Below, piece by piece: positions 1 through 8,184 of a stretch of DNA of 62,746 nt. The position numbers were made by a program, and so were the translations under genes. The notes below the pieces were generated by a model. The model had not been told where the DNA came from, ran no database searches, and saw nothing but the letters and a program-made list of their open reading frames with translations. How positions within the stretch are numbered: the first letter of the stretch is position 1; every line of letters begins with the position of its first letter. Location of the stretch: NCBI GenBank assembly GCA_964389805.1, contig CAYMFU010000066.1:1-62746 (forward strand), written 5' to 3'. Source of the stretch: JAGTVG01 sp964389805. GTDB lineage: Bacteria > Bacteroidota > Bacteroidia > Cytophagales > Cyclobacteriaceae.

Positions 1-53
1 CCTCTCATATTATAAATCTTTTGGCAAAGTCCCTGAAAAGAAATAAGGTTAAA

Positions 54-914
54 CTATCCAACCAGATCCATGAGATATTTCCCATATCCGCTTTTAATCA
101 AAGGTTCAGCAAGTGCTGCTAATTGTCCTGATGTTATGTAACCCATCCTATACGCTGCTTCCTCAATACAACCGATTTTTAATCCCTGACGGTCTTCTAT
201 AACCTGTACAAAATTTGATGCTTGAATTAAAGATTCAAAGGTACCTGTATCCAACCAGGCTGTACCCCTGTCTAATATACCAACAGAAAGTTTTTCCCGG
301 CTCAGATAATCCTTGTTAACATCAGTTATTTCTAACTCGCCTCTGGGAGAAGGCTTCAATTCCTTAGATATGCGGATTACTTCATTATCATAAAAATACA
401 GACCTGGTACCGCATAATTAGACTTGGGATTTTCTGGCTTTTCTTCAATGGATATTGCCTTGTTCTGATCATCAAATTCAACAACCCCATATCTTTCAGG
501 ATCTTTCACATGATATGCAAATACTACGCCCCCAGCCGGATCATTATGTTTCTGCAAAATATCAGATAATCCAGTACCATAAAAAATATTATCGCCAAGT
601 ATTAGGGCACATGCATCATCCTTTATGAATGATTCACCAATGATAAAGGCCTGGGCCAATCCTTCAGGCTTTTCCTGGATGGCATATTGAAATTCACAAC
701 CATATTTGGTACCATCCCCCAGCAACTTTTCAAATAAGGGTAAATCGTGAAGTGTTGAAATGATCAAAATCTCTCTTATCCCTGCCATCATTAAAACAGA
801 AAGGGGATAATAAACCATGGGTTTATCATAAATAGGCATCAATTGCTTACTGATAGCAAGTGTAATAGGATGCAGGCGCGTACCGGATCCTCCGGCTAAA
901 ATTATACCTTTCAT
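54..914 (-). CDS. rfbA: Glucose-1-phosphate thymidylyltransferase
   Basis: Cytoplasmic nucleotidyltransferase that joins glucose-1-phosphate and dTTP to give dTDP-glucose, the first step to dTDP-rhamnose and related deoxysugars. The 286-residue length is usual for RmlA. The N-terminal nucleotide-binding signature GGSGTRLHPIT is at residues 8-18, followed by the family segment QLMPIYDKPMVYYPLS. LILGDNIFYG and EEKPENPKSNYAVPGLY are further typical RmlA blocks. The stop lies 3 nt from the start of rfbB upstream, so the two are co-transcribed. The 53 nt beyond the stop hold nothing recognisable. rfbD is not in the window and may lie off the left edge; rfbC is found at 55340. Confidence 0.96.
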   Translation of the reverse strand: MKGIILAGGSGTRLHPITLAISKQLMPIYDKPMVYYPLSVLMMAGIREILIISTLHDLPLFEKLLGDGTKYGCEFQYAIQEKPEGLAQAFIIGESFIKDDACALILGDNIFYGTGLSDILQKHNDPAGGVVFAYHVKDPERYGVVEFDDQNKAISIEEKPENPKSNYAVPGLYFYDNEVIRISKELKPSPRGELEITDVNKDYLSREKLSVGILDRGTAWLDTGTFESLIQASNFVQVIEDRQGLKIGCIEEAAYRMGYITSGQLAALAEPLIKSGYGKYLMDLVG

Positions 915-917
915 AAG

Positions 918-1967
918 CTATAGATTATAATATGATTTATAATAATCCTGGTAATTGCCCGAAGTAACATTTTCTAACCAATGGTGATTATCTAAATACC
1001 ACTCAACAGTATTTTCCAGTCCCTTTTCAAAAGTAAAGGATGGTACCCAACCAAGTTGATTAGATATTTTTGAGGCATCTATGGCATACCGTAGATCATG
1101 ACCAGCGCGGTCTTTAACAAATGAGATTAACTTTTCCGATGATCCTTTAGGCCTTTTCAGTTTATCATCCATAATTCCACAGAGAAGTTTTATTAAATCC
1201 AGGTTTTTCCACTCATTACCTCCACCAACATTGTATGTATCTCCATCTTTACCTTTGAAAAATATGTCATCAATGGCCTTAGCATGATCTTCTACATGCA
1301 ACCAATCGCGGATATTTTCCCCCTTTCCGTAAACTGGCAGGGCTTTATTGTTTTTGATATTATTAATGCATAATGGTATTAACTTTTCAGGAAATTGATA
1401 TGGCCCGTAATTGTTTGAACAATTTGAGATTACTACCGGAAGGCCGTACGTATTATTATAGGCCCGGACAAAATGATCAGAACTGGCCTTTGAGGCTGAG
1501 TACGGTGATTTAGGGTCATAAGCTGTTGTCTCTAAAAAATAACCTTCATTACCAAGTGATCCAAATACCTCATCTGTAGAGATATGATAAAACCTCTTTC
1601 CCTCAAAATCGTTCCAGGTTTTCCTGGCAGCATCCAGAAGATTTACTGTACCAGAAATATTTGTGTTTAAAAACTCCAACGGATTTTTAATTGATCGGTC
1701 AACATGTGATTCTGCAGCCAGGTGAATAATCCCCTCAAAATTCTTCTCCCTAAACAAGTTTATGATATAATCGCGGTCCGTTATATCACCTTTTATAAAG
1801 GTATAATTCTCCTGGTTTTCCACGTCGCGTAAGTTTTCCAGGTTCCCTGCATAAGTCAATATGTCAAGATTATAAATTTCAGTTTCTGGATACTTATTGA
1901 CAAATAATCTGACAACATGGGAGCCTATAAATCCGGCTCCACCGGTAATGAGGATCTTCTTATACAT
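918..1967 (-). CDS. rfbB: dTDP-glucose 4,6-dehydratase
   Basis: Converts dTDP-glucose to dTDP-4-keto-6-deoxyglucose using bound NAD+. It is an extended short-chain dehydrogenase of 349 residues, normal for RmlB. The Rossmann motif GGAGFIGSH is at residues 9-17. The catalytic T-D-E triplet is at 131-133 and the Y156-xxx-K160 pair is in PYSASK. It lies between rfbA (3 nt gap) and the UDP-glucuronate decarboxylase (10 nt gap) in a minus-strand nucleotide-sugar operon. The product could feed rhamnose or other 6-deoxyhexose synthesis, depending on enzymes outside this window. Confidence 0.96.
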   Translation of the reverse strand: MYKKILITGGAGFIGSHVVRLFVNKYPETEIYNLDILTYAGNLENLRDVENQENYTFIKGDITDRDYIINLFREKNFEGIIHLAAESHVDRSIKNPLEFLNTNISGTVNLLDAARKTWNDFEGKRFYHISTDEVFGSLGNEGYFLETTAYDPKSPYSASKASSDHFVRAYNNTYGLPVVISNCSNNYGPYQFPEKLIPLCINNIKNNKALPVYGKGENIRDWLHVEDHAKAIDDIFFKGKDGDTYNVGGGNEWKNLDLIKLLCGIMDDKLKRPKGSSEKLISFVKDRAGHDLRYAIDASKISNQLGWVPSFTFEKGLENTVEWYLDNHHWLENVTSGNYQDYYKSYYNL

Positions 1968-1977
1968 ATGAAGGAGT

Positions 1978-2970
1978 TCATTTTTTTATGTAATCATTAA
2001 AATTATTATGATTGCTCTGAACTAATGCTTCTTCCGGCAGGGATTTGAAATAATCATAGGTGATCTTCAATCCTTCACTTCGGTTGACCTTAGGTTCCCA
2101 GTTTAATAACTTCCTCGCCAGAGAAATATCCGGTCTTCTTCTTGCCGGATCATCCTTTGGTAGTGGTTTATATATGATTTTTAAATCAGTCCCCGTCAGA
2201 GATCGTATTTCTTCAACAAACTCTTTAATTGTTATTTCATCAGGATTTCCAATATTTACAGGATTTACATAATCGCTCATCAACAACCTATATATTCCTT
2301 CAATAAGGTCCTCAACAAAACAGAAAGATCTTGTTTGAGAACCATCTCCAAATACTGTAAAATCTTCTCCCCTAAGTGCCTGACCTATAAAAGCAGGCAA
2401 AGCCCTTCCATCATTTAGTCTCATCCTTGGACCATAAGTGTTGAAAATTCGAACAATCCGCGTATCTATCCCGTGAAATGTATGATAGGCCATTGTTATA
2501 GTTTCCTGAAACCTTTTTGCTTCATCATAAACACCCCTAGGTCCGACTGGATTTACATTTCCCCAATAATCTTCTTTTTGAGGATGGACCATGGGATCAC
2601 CATATATTTCAGATGTGGACGCAACAAGTATGGTCGCATTTTTGGACTTGGCAAGGCCAAGTAAATTATGTGTTCCAAGGGAACCTACTTTTAAGGTCTG
2701 AATAGGTATTTTTAAATAATCGATAGGTGAAGCTGGTGAGGCAAAATGCAGGATATAATCCAATTTGCCAGGTACATGAACAAAGGACGAAACATCATGT
2801 TCGTAAAAAACAAATTCTTTCAATTTGAATAAATGTTCTATGTTTCGGAGATCCCCGGTGATCAGGTTATCCATACCTATTACTTCAAATCCTTCATGGA
2901 TAAACCTGTCACATAAATGTGAGCCTAAAAAACCTGCGGCCCCTGTTACTAATACACTTTTTTTAGTCAT
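1978..2970 (-). CDS. UDP-glucuronate decarboxylase (UDP-xylose synthase), SDR family
   Basis: Extended short-chain dehydrogenase of 330 residues that most resembles UXS, which decarboxylates UDP-glucuronate to UDP-xylose. The NAD motif GAAGFLGSH is at residues 10-18, TSEIYGDP surrounds the acidic catalytic residue E121, and the Y148-xxx-K152 pair lies in GVYDEAKR. The RIFNTYGPRM and DGRALPAF blocks are typical of UXS and distinguish it from UDP-glucose 4-epimerases. Its gene overlaps the end of ugd by 8 nt, so the enzyme making its likely substrate is translated just upstream. The exact product (xylose versus a 4-keto intermediate) is inferred from the family. Confidence 0.88.
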   Translation of the reverse strand: MTKKSVLVTGAAGFLGSHLCDRFIHEGFEVIGMDNLITGDLRNIEHLFKLKEFVFYEHDVSSFVHVPGKLDYILHFASPASPIDYLKIPIQTLKVGSLGTHNLLGLAKSKNATILVASTSEIYGDPMVHPQKEDYWGNVNPVGPRGVYDEAKRFQETITMAYHTFHGIDTRIVRIFNTYGPRMRLNDGRALPAFIGQALRGEDFTVFGDGSQTRSFCFVEDLIEGIYRLLMSDYVNPVNIGNPDEITIKEFVEEIRSLTGTDLKIIYKPLPKDDPARRRPDISLARKLLNWEPKVNRSEGLKITYDYFKSLPEEALVQSNHNNFNDYIKK

Positions 2971-4276
2971 GAATCTCTTTTCTTCCTATGCTAATATAAT
3001 TAAATCCATATTTTCTCATGGTATCAAGCTCATATAAATTCCGGCCATCAAATATCAGCCTGTTTTTCATAAGCGATTTCATCCTGCCAAACTCCGGAGT
3101 TCTAAAAACCGGCCATTCAGTTACGATCAACAATGCATCCGCATCTCTCAAGGTCTCATATTCATCTTCACATACAAGTACTTGTGGTAGCGATAGTTTT
3201 GTTACATTCTCCGCAGCTTCAGGATCGTAAGCTTTAATAAGTGCTCCTTCATTGACCAATTCCTGAATATTTGCAAGTGATGGTGCTTCCCGAATATCGT
3301 CTGTATATGGTTTAAAAGCTAGTCCCCAAACAGCAATCGTCTTACCTTTCAGGTCCTGGTTGAAATATGCTTTTATCTTTTGGATCAGCTTGATCTTCTG
3401 GATTTCATTTACTGACATTACAGCATTCAGGATCTTAAAATTGTAATTAGCCTCATCTGCAGTTTTAGCCAGGGCCTGTACATCTTTAGGGAAACAACTT
3501 CCCCCATAACCGATACCAGCAAACAGGAATCGTTTTCCAATTCTATTATCTGTCCCAATACCCTTTCTGACCATATCCACATCAGCGCCCAAAATTTCGC
3601 AAAGATTGGCGATTTCATTCATAAATGTAATCTTCGTTGCGAGAAATGAATTCGCTGCATACTTGGTCATTTCTGCAGATCTTTCATCCATAATCAGGAC
3701 CGGATTACCCTGTCTTACTAGTGGCGAATATAACTCCTTCATAATAGCAGCTGCCCTTTTTGCAGACGTACCTATGACAACTCGATCTGGTTTCATAAAA
3801 TCGTCAACAGCAACTCCTTCCCTCAAAAACTCCGGATTTGAAACCACATCGAATTCAGCCTGGGTTTTTTCAGATACTGAATCACTTACCAATTCCGTGG
3901 TGCCAACCGGTACAGTTGATTTATTGACTATTATGGTATATTCAGATATTAGGGCTCCAAGCTGTCCGGCTACATCGATCACATAATTCAGGTCTGCCGA
4001 TCCATCTTCATTAGGAGGTGTTGGCAATGCGAGAAAAATTACCATCGATCCTTTTATCCCTTCTGCAAGATCATTAGTAAACTTCAACCTGCCTTCCCTC
4101 TGATTCCGTTGAAAAAGAACATCGAGACCAGGCTCATATATAGGAACAATACCGTTCCTGAGGCTTTCCACTTTCTCCTTATCTATATCTATGCAGGTCA
4201 CATAATTTCCTGTTTCAGCAAAACAGGTTCCGGTAACTAATCCGACATAACCGGTTCCTACTACAGAGATCTTCAT
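2963..4276 (-). CDS. ugd: UDP-glucose 6-dehydrogenase
   Basis: Oxidises UDP-glucose to UDP-glucuronate with two NAD+. The protein has 437 residues, as usual. The N-terminal GTGYVGLVTG nucleotide-binding loop is at residues 7-16, and the catalytic cysteine is C261 in GYGGSCFPKD. The C-terminal UDP-binding domain contains WGLAFKPYTDDIREAPS. It is the first gene of the minus-strand group ugd-uxs-rfbB-rfbA. The 172-nt gap to rpsU on the other strand should hold divergent promoters. With the next gene it forms a complete UDP-glucose to UDP-xylose route. Confidence 0.96.
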   Translation of the reverse strand: MKISVVGTGYVGLVTGTCFAETGNYVTCIDIDKEKVESLRNGIVPIYEPGLDVLFQRNQREGRLKFTNDLAEGIKGSMVIFLALPTPPNEDGSADLNYVIDVAGQLGALISEYTIIVNKSTVPVGTTELVSDSVSEKTQAEFDVVSNPEFLREGVAVDDFMKPDRVVIGTSAKRAAAIMKELYSPLVRQGNPVLIMDERSAEMTKYAANSFLATKITFMNEIANLCEILGADVDMVRKGIGTDNRIGKRFLFAGIGYGGSCFPKDVQALAKTADEANYNFKILNAVMSVNEIQKIKLIQKIKAYFNQDLKGKTIAVWGLAFKPYTDDIREAPSLANIQELVNEGALIKAYDPEAAENVTKLSLPQVLVCEDEYETLRDADALLIVTEWPVFRTPEFGRMKSLMKNRLIFDGRNLYELDTMRKYGFNYISIGRKEIHD

Positions 4277-4412
4277 ATGATTATTGTTTAAAAAGTAAAA
4301 CTATTCCTTCTATACATTATTGTCATGCCTTTTATTATTTTAATTATCAAATGTCAAAAAAACACACGCAAGGAATTTTCCTGTATTTATTTTTCATTTT
4401 AGATAAGTTCAT

Positions 4413-4420
4413 TACCTTTG
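4413..4420 (+). promoter_or_regulatory. Candidate -7 promoter element upstream of rpsU
   Basis: TACCTTTG matches the Bacteroidota sigma-ABfr -7 consensus TAnnTTTG exactly and is followed by CAGTCCG, a common context in these promoters. It lies about 30 nt before the rpsU start. A clear -33 TTTG is not evident, so this is a motif-based call only. Confidence 0.5.
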
Positions 4421-4448
4421 CAGTCCGTTTCTGAATAAAAGTAAAAGA

Positions 4449-4643
4449 ATGATTATAATTAACGTAAAAGAAAACGAATCGATTGACAAGGCATTAAAAA
4501 GATTCAAAAAGAAATTTGAAAGAACTGGTGTGCTAAAAGAAGTACGAGCAAGGTCTTTTTATGAGAAGCCAAGTATCAAGAGAAGGAATGTTCGCATTAA
4601 GGCTGCTTACAGACAAAAAATGCAAACTCAAGAAAATCAATAA
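4449..4643 (+). CDS. rpsU: 30S ribosomal protein S21
   Basis: Small basic ribosomal protein of 64 residues on the head/platform of the 30S subunit. The sequence has the S21 pattern: NVKENESIDKALKRFKKKFE at the start, then VRARSFYEKPS and a lysine/arginine-rich tail. It heads the plus-strand trio rpsU-xerC-hpf, an arrangement common in Bacteroidota. A TAnnTTTG-type promoter motif sits about 30 nt upstream. Confidence 0.95.
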   Translation: MIIINVKENESIDKALKRFKKKFERTGVLKEVRARSFYEKPSIKRRNVRIKAAYRQKMQTQENQ

Positions 4644-4706
4644 TCCTTTACTTTTCACAAAAAAATCATTAAGTTAGTTTTCCGTTGAATGGTGGGAATA
4701 TACTTG

Positions 4707-5588
4707 ATGGTAAATTCATTTCTTAAATATCTGCAGTACGAAAAAAGATACAGCCAGCATACCATCACATCCTATAGTACTGATCTTGACCAATTTAGTA
4801 AATTCATAAAATTCCACTATCCCGGTATTAAAGTGGAAGCGGTTGATTATAAAATAATCAGGGAATGGCTTGTTTCCTTGATGGAAGAAAACAACAATCC
4901 CAGATCGATAAATCGAAAGATCGCTTCTTTAAGATCTTATTATAAATTTCTTTTAAAACAACAACTGATTGAAAGAGATCCAACCCTGAAAATCAGGATT
5001 TTAAAATCCCCAAAAAATATTCCTCAATTTGTAAAAGAAGTAGACATCATCCGCATCCTGGATGAACACGATTACGGTGAAGGCTTTGAAGCTATCAGAG
5101 ATAAACTGTTATTAGAGTTGTTGTATGGTACCGGAATCAGGCTATCTGAACTAATTAATCTCAAAGATATTGACATTAATTATTATGATGAATCCATAAA
5201 AGTACTGGGAAAGCGCAATAAAGAAAGGATCATTCCTTTATCGAAGGAACTGATAGTCCTGATAAAAAAATACAATATAGAAAAAAGAAAGAATTTTGGT
5301 ACAAACGAAATTGACCATATTATCGTTACTAATAAAGGGAGTAAATGCTATCCTATGATGGTCTATCGCACAGTGAAAAAGTATCTCGATATTTTTACCA
5401 CGATTGACAAAAGAAGCCCTCATATTCTAAGGCATACATTTGCAACCCATTTGTTAAATAAAGGTGCTGAGTTAAATGCGGTAAAGGATTTACTGGGTCA
5501 TACCAGCCTGGCCGCAACGCAGGTTTATACACATAATTCGCTTGAAAAACTCAAAAAGGTGTTTGATCAAGCACATCCAAAAGCTTAG
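4707..5588 (+). CDS. xerC: Tyrosine site-specific recombinase XerC/XerD
   Basis: Chromosome-dimer-resolution-type tyrosine recombinase of 293 residues. An N-terminal SAM-like DNA-binding domain (about residues 1-90) precedes the catalytic domain. Numbered from the second ATG, the catalytic set is R145 (GTGIRLSEL), K169, H239 and R242 (PHILRHTFATH), H265 (LLGHTS) and the nucleophile Y274 (TQVYTH), so it should be active. I prefer the ATG at 4707 because family members begin with a short VNSFLKYL-like stretch; an in-frame ATG at 4689 would add six residues. Its place between rpsU and hpf marks it as the housekeeping Xer enzyme and not a mobile-element integrase. Confidence 0.92.
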   Translation: MVNSFLKYLQYEKRYSQHTITSYSTDLDQFSKFIKFHYPGIKVEAVDYKIIREWLVSLMEENNNPRSINRKIASLRSYYKFLLKQQLIERDPTLKIRILKSPKNIPQFVKEVDIIRILDEHDYGEGFEAIRDKLLLELLYGTGIRLSELINLKDIDINYYDESIKVLGKRNKERIIPLSKELIVLIKKYNIEKRKNFGTNEIDHIIVTNKGSKCYPMMVYRTVKKYLDIFTTIDKRSPHILRHTFATHLLNKGAELNAVKDLLGHTSLAATQVYTHNSLEKLKKVFDQAHPKA

Positions 5589-5611
5589 TTTAATCATTAA
5601 ATTAATTGGTT

Positions 5612-5911
5612 ATGAAGGTACAAATGCAATCTGTCCGGTTTGACGCTGACAAAAAACTTCTTGATTACATTCAAAAAAGAGTAGATAAACTCGACCGAAT
5701 CTATGAAAGAATTACAGATGGTGAAGTTATCATGCGTGTAGAAAAGAATGACCATAGCATGAACAAAACGATCGAATTTAAGATTAACATCCCTGGTGAG
5801 CAGCTTTTCGTAAAAGAAAAATCCAGATCATTTGAAGCTGCTACCGATATAGCTATAGATACGCTTATTCGTCAGCTTAAGAAGTATAAGAATAAAAAAT
5901 TTGGAAGATAA
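5612..5911 (+). CDS. hpf: Ribosome hibernation-promoting factor, short form
   Basis: Member of the HPF/RaiA (S30AE) family that binds the 30S decoding centre in stationary phase and blocks translation. About 99 residues, so this is the short type without the dimerising C-terminal domain. KVQMQSVRFDADKKLLDYI starts the fold, and FVKEKSRSFEAATDIAIDTL matches the C-terminal helix region. The ATG at 5612 is preferred over a TTG two codons earlier. It follows xerC by 23 nt and ends at a bidirectional terminator shared with metK. Confidence 0.9.
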   Translation: MKVQMQSVRFDADKKLLDYIQKRVDKLDRIYERITDGEVIMRVEKNDHSMNKTIEFKINIPGEQLFVKEKSRSFEAATDIAIDTLIRQLKKYKNKKFGR

Positions 5912-5921
5912 AATTGCCTGT

Positions 5922-5955
5922 AATCTGTCTGTCGATATGAATTGGCAGGCAGATT
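5922..5955. terminator. Bidirectional terminator between hpf and metK
   Basis: A 12-bp inverted repeat pairs AATCTGTCTGTC (5922-5933) with GGCAGGCAGATT (5944-5955), with two G-U pairs and a 10-nt loop. It is followed on the plus strand by an ATTTTATTT tract. The genes converge here, so it can stop transcription from both sides. Confidence 0.75.
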
Positions 5956-5958
5956 ATT

Positions 5959-7260
5959 TTATTTAAGGCCAAAAGCTGCTTTTACCTTATCCACATAATC
6001 CAGTTTTTCCCAGGTAAATAATTCAACATTGATTTCCTTTTTTTCGATTACTCCGTTATTGGGTCTTTCAAAACGCTTTTTAACAACCTTTGATTCTCTT
6101 CCCATATGACCGTAAGCTGCCGTTTCCTGGTAAATCGGATTTCTTAATTTAAGATTTATCTCAATCATCCCTGGACGAAGGTCGAAAATTTTCTGGATCT
6201 TTTCAGCTATATTACCATCACTTTCCTTCACATGACTTGTTCCGTAGGTGTCAACAAAAACGCCCATAGGTTTAGCAACTCCTATCGCATAGGATAATTG
6301 CACCAGAATTTGATCCGCCACACCAGCAGCAACTAAGTTCTTTGCAATATGCCTTGTCGCATAGGCAGCCGACCGGTCAACCTTACTAGGATCCTTACCA
6401 GAAAATGCACCTCCACCATGCGCACCTTTGCCGCCATATGTATCGACAATGATCTTTCTTCCGGTCAATCCTGTATCCCCATGAGGCCCTCCTATAACAA
6501 ACTTTCCTGTTGGATTTATAAAGTAATTAATATCGTCATTAAATAATTTTCTGATATCAGAGGGCAGGTTTTTCATAACTCTCGGAATGAGTATGTTTAT
6601 AATATCATGTTTGATTTGATCACACATTTCTTCATCAGCTCTGACTTGAGCAGCATTGGAATTCTCAGTTGGCTTAATGAATTCGTCATGTTGAGTAGAT
6701 ACTACAATAGTATCAATCCTGACTGGTTTGTGATCATCTGAATATTCTATAGTAACCTGTGATTTTGCATCGGGCCTTAGATATTTGATTTCGTTATTCT
6801 CCCTTCGGACCTTGGCTAATTCAATAAGTAAATCATGGGCCAGAGCTATAGGCAAGGGCATATAATTTTTCGTCTCTGTGGAGGCAAAGCCAAACATCAT
6901 GCCCTGGTCACCGGCACCCTGCTCCTCTTCTTTACCCTTTTCAACACCGCGGTTGATATCTGAGGACTGTTCATGAATTGCAGAAAGGATTCCACAGGAA
7001 TCTCCTTCGAACATATAATCGCTCTTCGTATAGCCGATCTTATTGATTACATTTCTGGCAATCTGCTGAACGTCCAGATAAGTATTGGATTTAACTTCTC
7101 CTGCCAATACAACTTGACCTGTTGTAACCAGGGTTTCACAGGCTACTTTGGAACCAGGGTCAAATGCTAAAAAATTATCAACAAGAGCATCGGAGATCTG
7201 GTCAGAAACTTTATCAGGATGGCCTTCAGAGACTGATTCAGATGTAAATAAATAAGACAT
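5959..7260 (-). CDS. metK: S-adenosylmethionine synthase
   Basis: Makes S-adenosylmethionine from methionine and ATP; cytosolic tetramer. The N-terminal hallmark TSESVSEGHPDKVSDQISD carries catalytic H14. The ATP-site hexapeptide-like GAGDQGMMFG and the C-terminal GGGAFSGKDPSKVDRSAAY block are both present. The start is set at the ATG at 7260, giving 433 residues beginning MSYLFTSESV; the frame stays open 15 codons further upstream but that stretch is not family-like. No SAM riboswitch is evident in the short leader. Monocistronic and convergent with hpf. Confidence 0.97.
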   Translation of the reverse strand: MSYLFTSESVSEGHPDKVSDQISDALVDNFLAFDPGSKVACETLVTTGQVVLAGEVKSNTYLDVQQIARNVINKIGYTKSDYMFEGDSCGILSAIHEQSSDINRGVEKGKEEEQGAGDQGMMFGFASTETKNYMPLPIALAHDLLIELAKVRRENNEIKYLRPDAKSQVTIEYSDDHKPVRIDTIVVSTQHDEFIKPTENSNAAQVRADEEMCDQIKHDIINILIPRVMKNLPSDIRKLFNDDINYFINPTGKFVIGGPHGDTGLTGRKIIVDTYGGKGAHGGGAFSGKDPSKVDRSAAYATRHIAKNLVAAGVADQILVQLSYAIGVAKPMGVFVDTYGTSHVKESDGNIAEKIQKIFDLRPGMIEINLKLRNPIYQETAAYGHMGRESKVVKKRFERPNNGVIEKKEINVELFTWEKLDYVDKVKAAFGLK

Positions 7261-7283
7261 AATATAGATTTTTTTTTGATTGG

Positions 7284-7291
7284 CAAAAATA
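7284..7291 (-). promoter_or_regulatory. Candidate -7 promoter element for metK
   Basis: On the minus strand this reads TATTTTTG, an exact TAnnTTTG match, about 24 nt before the metK ATG. The -33 element is weak. Motif-based call. Confidence 0.4.
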
Positions 7292-7393
7292 TAACTTAAT
7301 CGCATTAAATGTATATAGGAATAAAAGAATAAATTATAAGGTTTTTATTTTTACGAAATTTAATCGTTCTTAGAATTAAAAATAAATGCCGCC

Positions 7394-8173
7394 ATGAGTT
7401 CCTTTGAAAACATTCTATTGCATGCTGAAGATCAAATTGCCACCTTGACAATAAACAGACCTGAAAAGCTGAATGCCTTAAATAAAGACACCCTATTGGA
7501 GATAAAATGTGCCATCCAAAAAGTATGTTTGGATGATAATATTAAGGCTCTGATCATCACTGGTTCTGGAGAAAAGGCATTTATAGCAGGAGCCGATATT
7601 AAAGAAATTGCTGTGCTTGATGAGTCTAATTCGAGGTCTTTTTCAGAGAATGGGCAAGAGATATTCAGGTTAATAGAAAATTCACGTAAACCAGTGATCG
7701 CTGCGATTAATGGATATGCATTAGGAGGAGGATGTGAATTGGCATTGTCCTCCCATCTTCGATTAGCTTCACGAAATGCTCAATTGGGATTGCCAGAAGC
7801 TTCATTGGGAATACTACCTGCTTTTGGTGGAACACAACGGCTAACTCGTTTGGTGGGAAAAGGACTGGCACTCGAGATCATGCTCACTGGGGATATGATA
7901 TCTGCAGAAAGAGCATCAGAAATAGGTCTGATCAATCATATCGTAGATCATCCATCAGAACTTATCCCTTTCTGTAAGAAAGTCATTAACAAAATTCTAA
8001 AAAATGCCCCAATTTCTGCCGGAAAGATAATAACAGCAACAAATGCAGCCTATTCAAAAGATGGGTATCAGGTGGAAACGGATTGCTTTGCAGATCTAAT
8101 AAAAACCGATGATTTTACCGAAGGAACAAATGCTTTTATTGAGAAGAGAAGCCCGAAGTTTATTGGATCATAA
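7394..8173 (+). CDS. Enoyl-CoA hydratase/crotonase family protein
   Basis: Crotonase-fold enzyme of 259 residues, probably hydrating 2-enoyl-CoA in fatty-acid or short-chain acyl-CoA breakdown. The first oxyanion-hole segment is FIAGADIKE (about 63-71), and the second is YALGGGCELAL (108-118). The two glutamates expected of true hydratases are E115 and E135 (PEASLGILPAFGGTQRL), spaced by 20 as in characterised enzymes, so hydratase activity is likely. The exact chain length and pathway cannot be read from sequence. It begins the long plus-strand gene run, and the flippase follows 11 nt downstream. Confidence 0.92.
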   Translation: MSSFENILLHAEDQIATLTINRPEKLNALNKDTLLEIKCAIQKVCLDDNIKALIITGSGEKAFIAGADIKEIAVLDESNSRSFSENGQEIFRLIENSRKPVIAAINGYALGGGCELALSSHLRLASRNAQLGLPEASLGILPAFGGTQRLTRLVGKGLALEIMLTGDMISAERASEIGLINHIVDHPSELIPFCKKVINKILKNAPISAGKIITATNAAYSKDGYQVETDCFADLIKTDDFTEGTNAFIEKRSPKFIGS

Positions 8174-8184
8174 AGTTTTTTTTA

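Noticed and set aside
1..53. Sequence left of rfbA as the end of another gene
   Set aside because: Only 53 nt are available and no family-like peptide can be read in any frame.
5238..5423. Antisense frame opposite xerC
   Set aside because: xerC has its full catalytic residue set in the plus frame; the antisense frame has no recognisable content.
7261..7393. Possible SAM riboswitch upstream of metK
   Set aside because: The leader from the likely promoter is about 25 nt and no conserved fold is visible.
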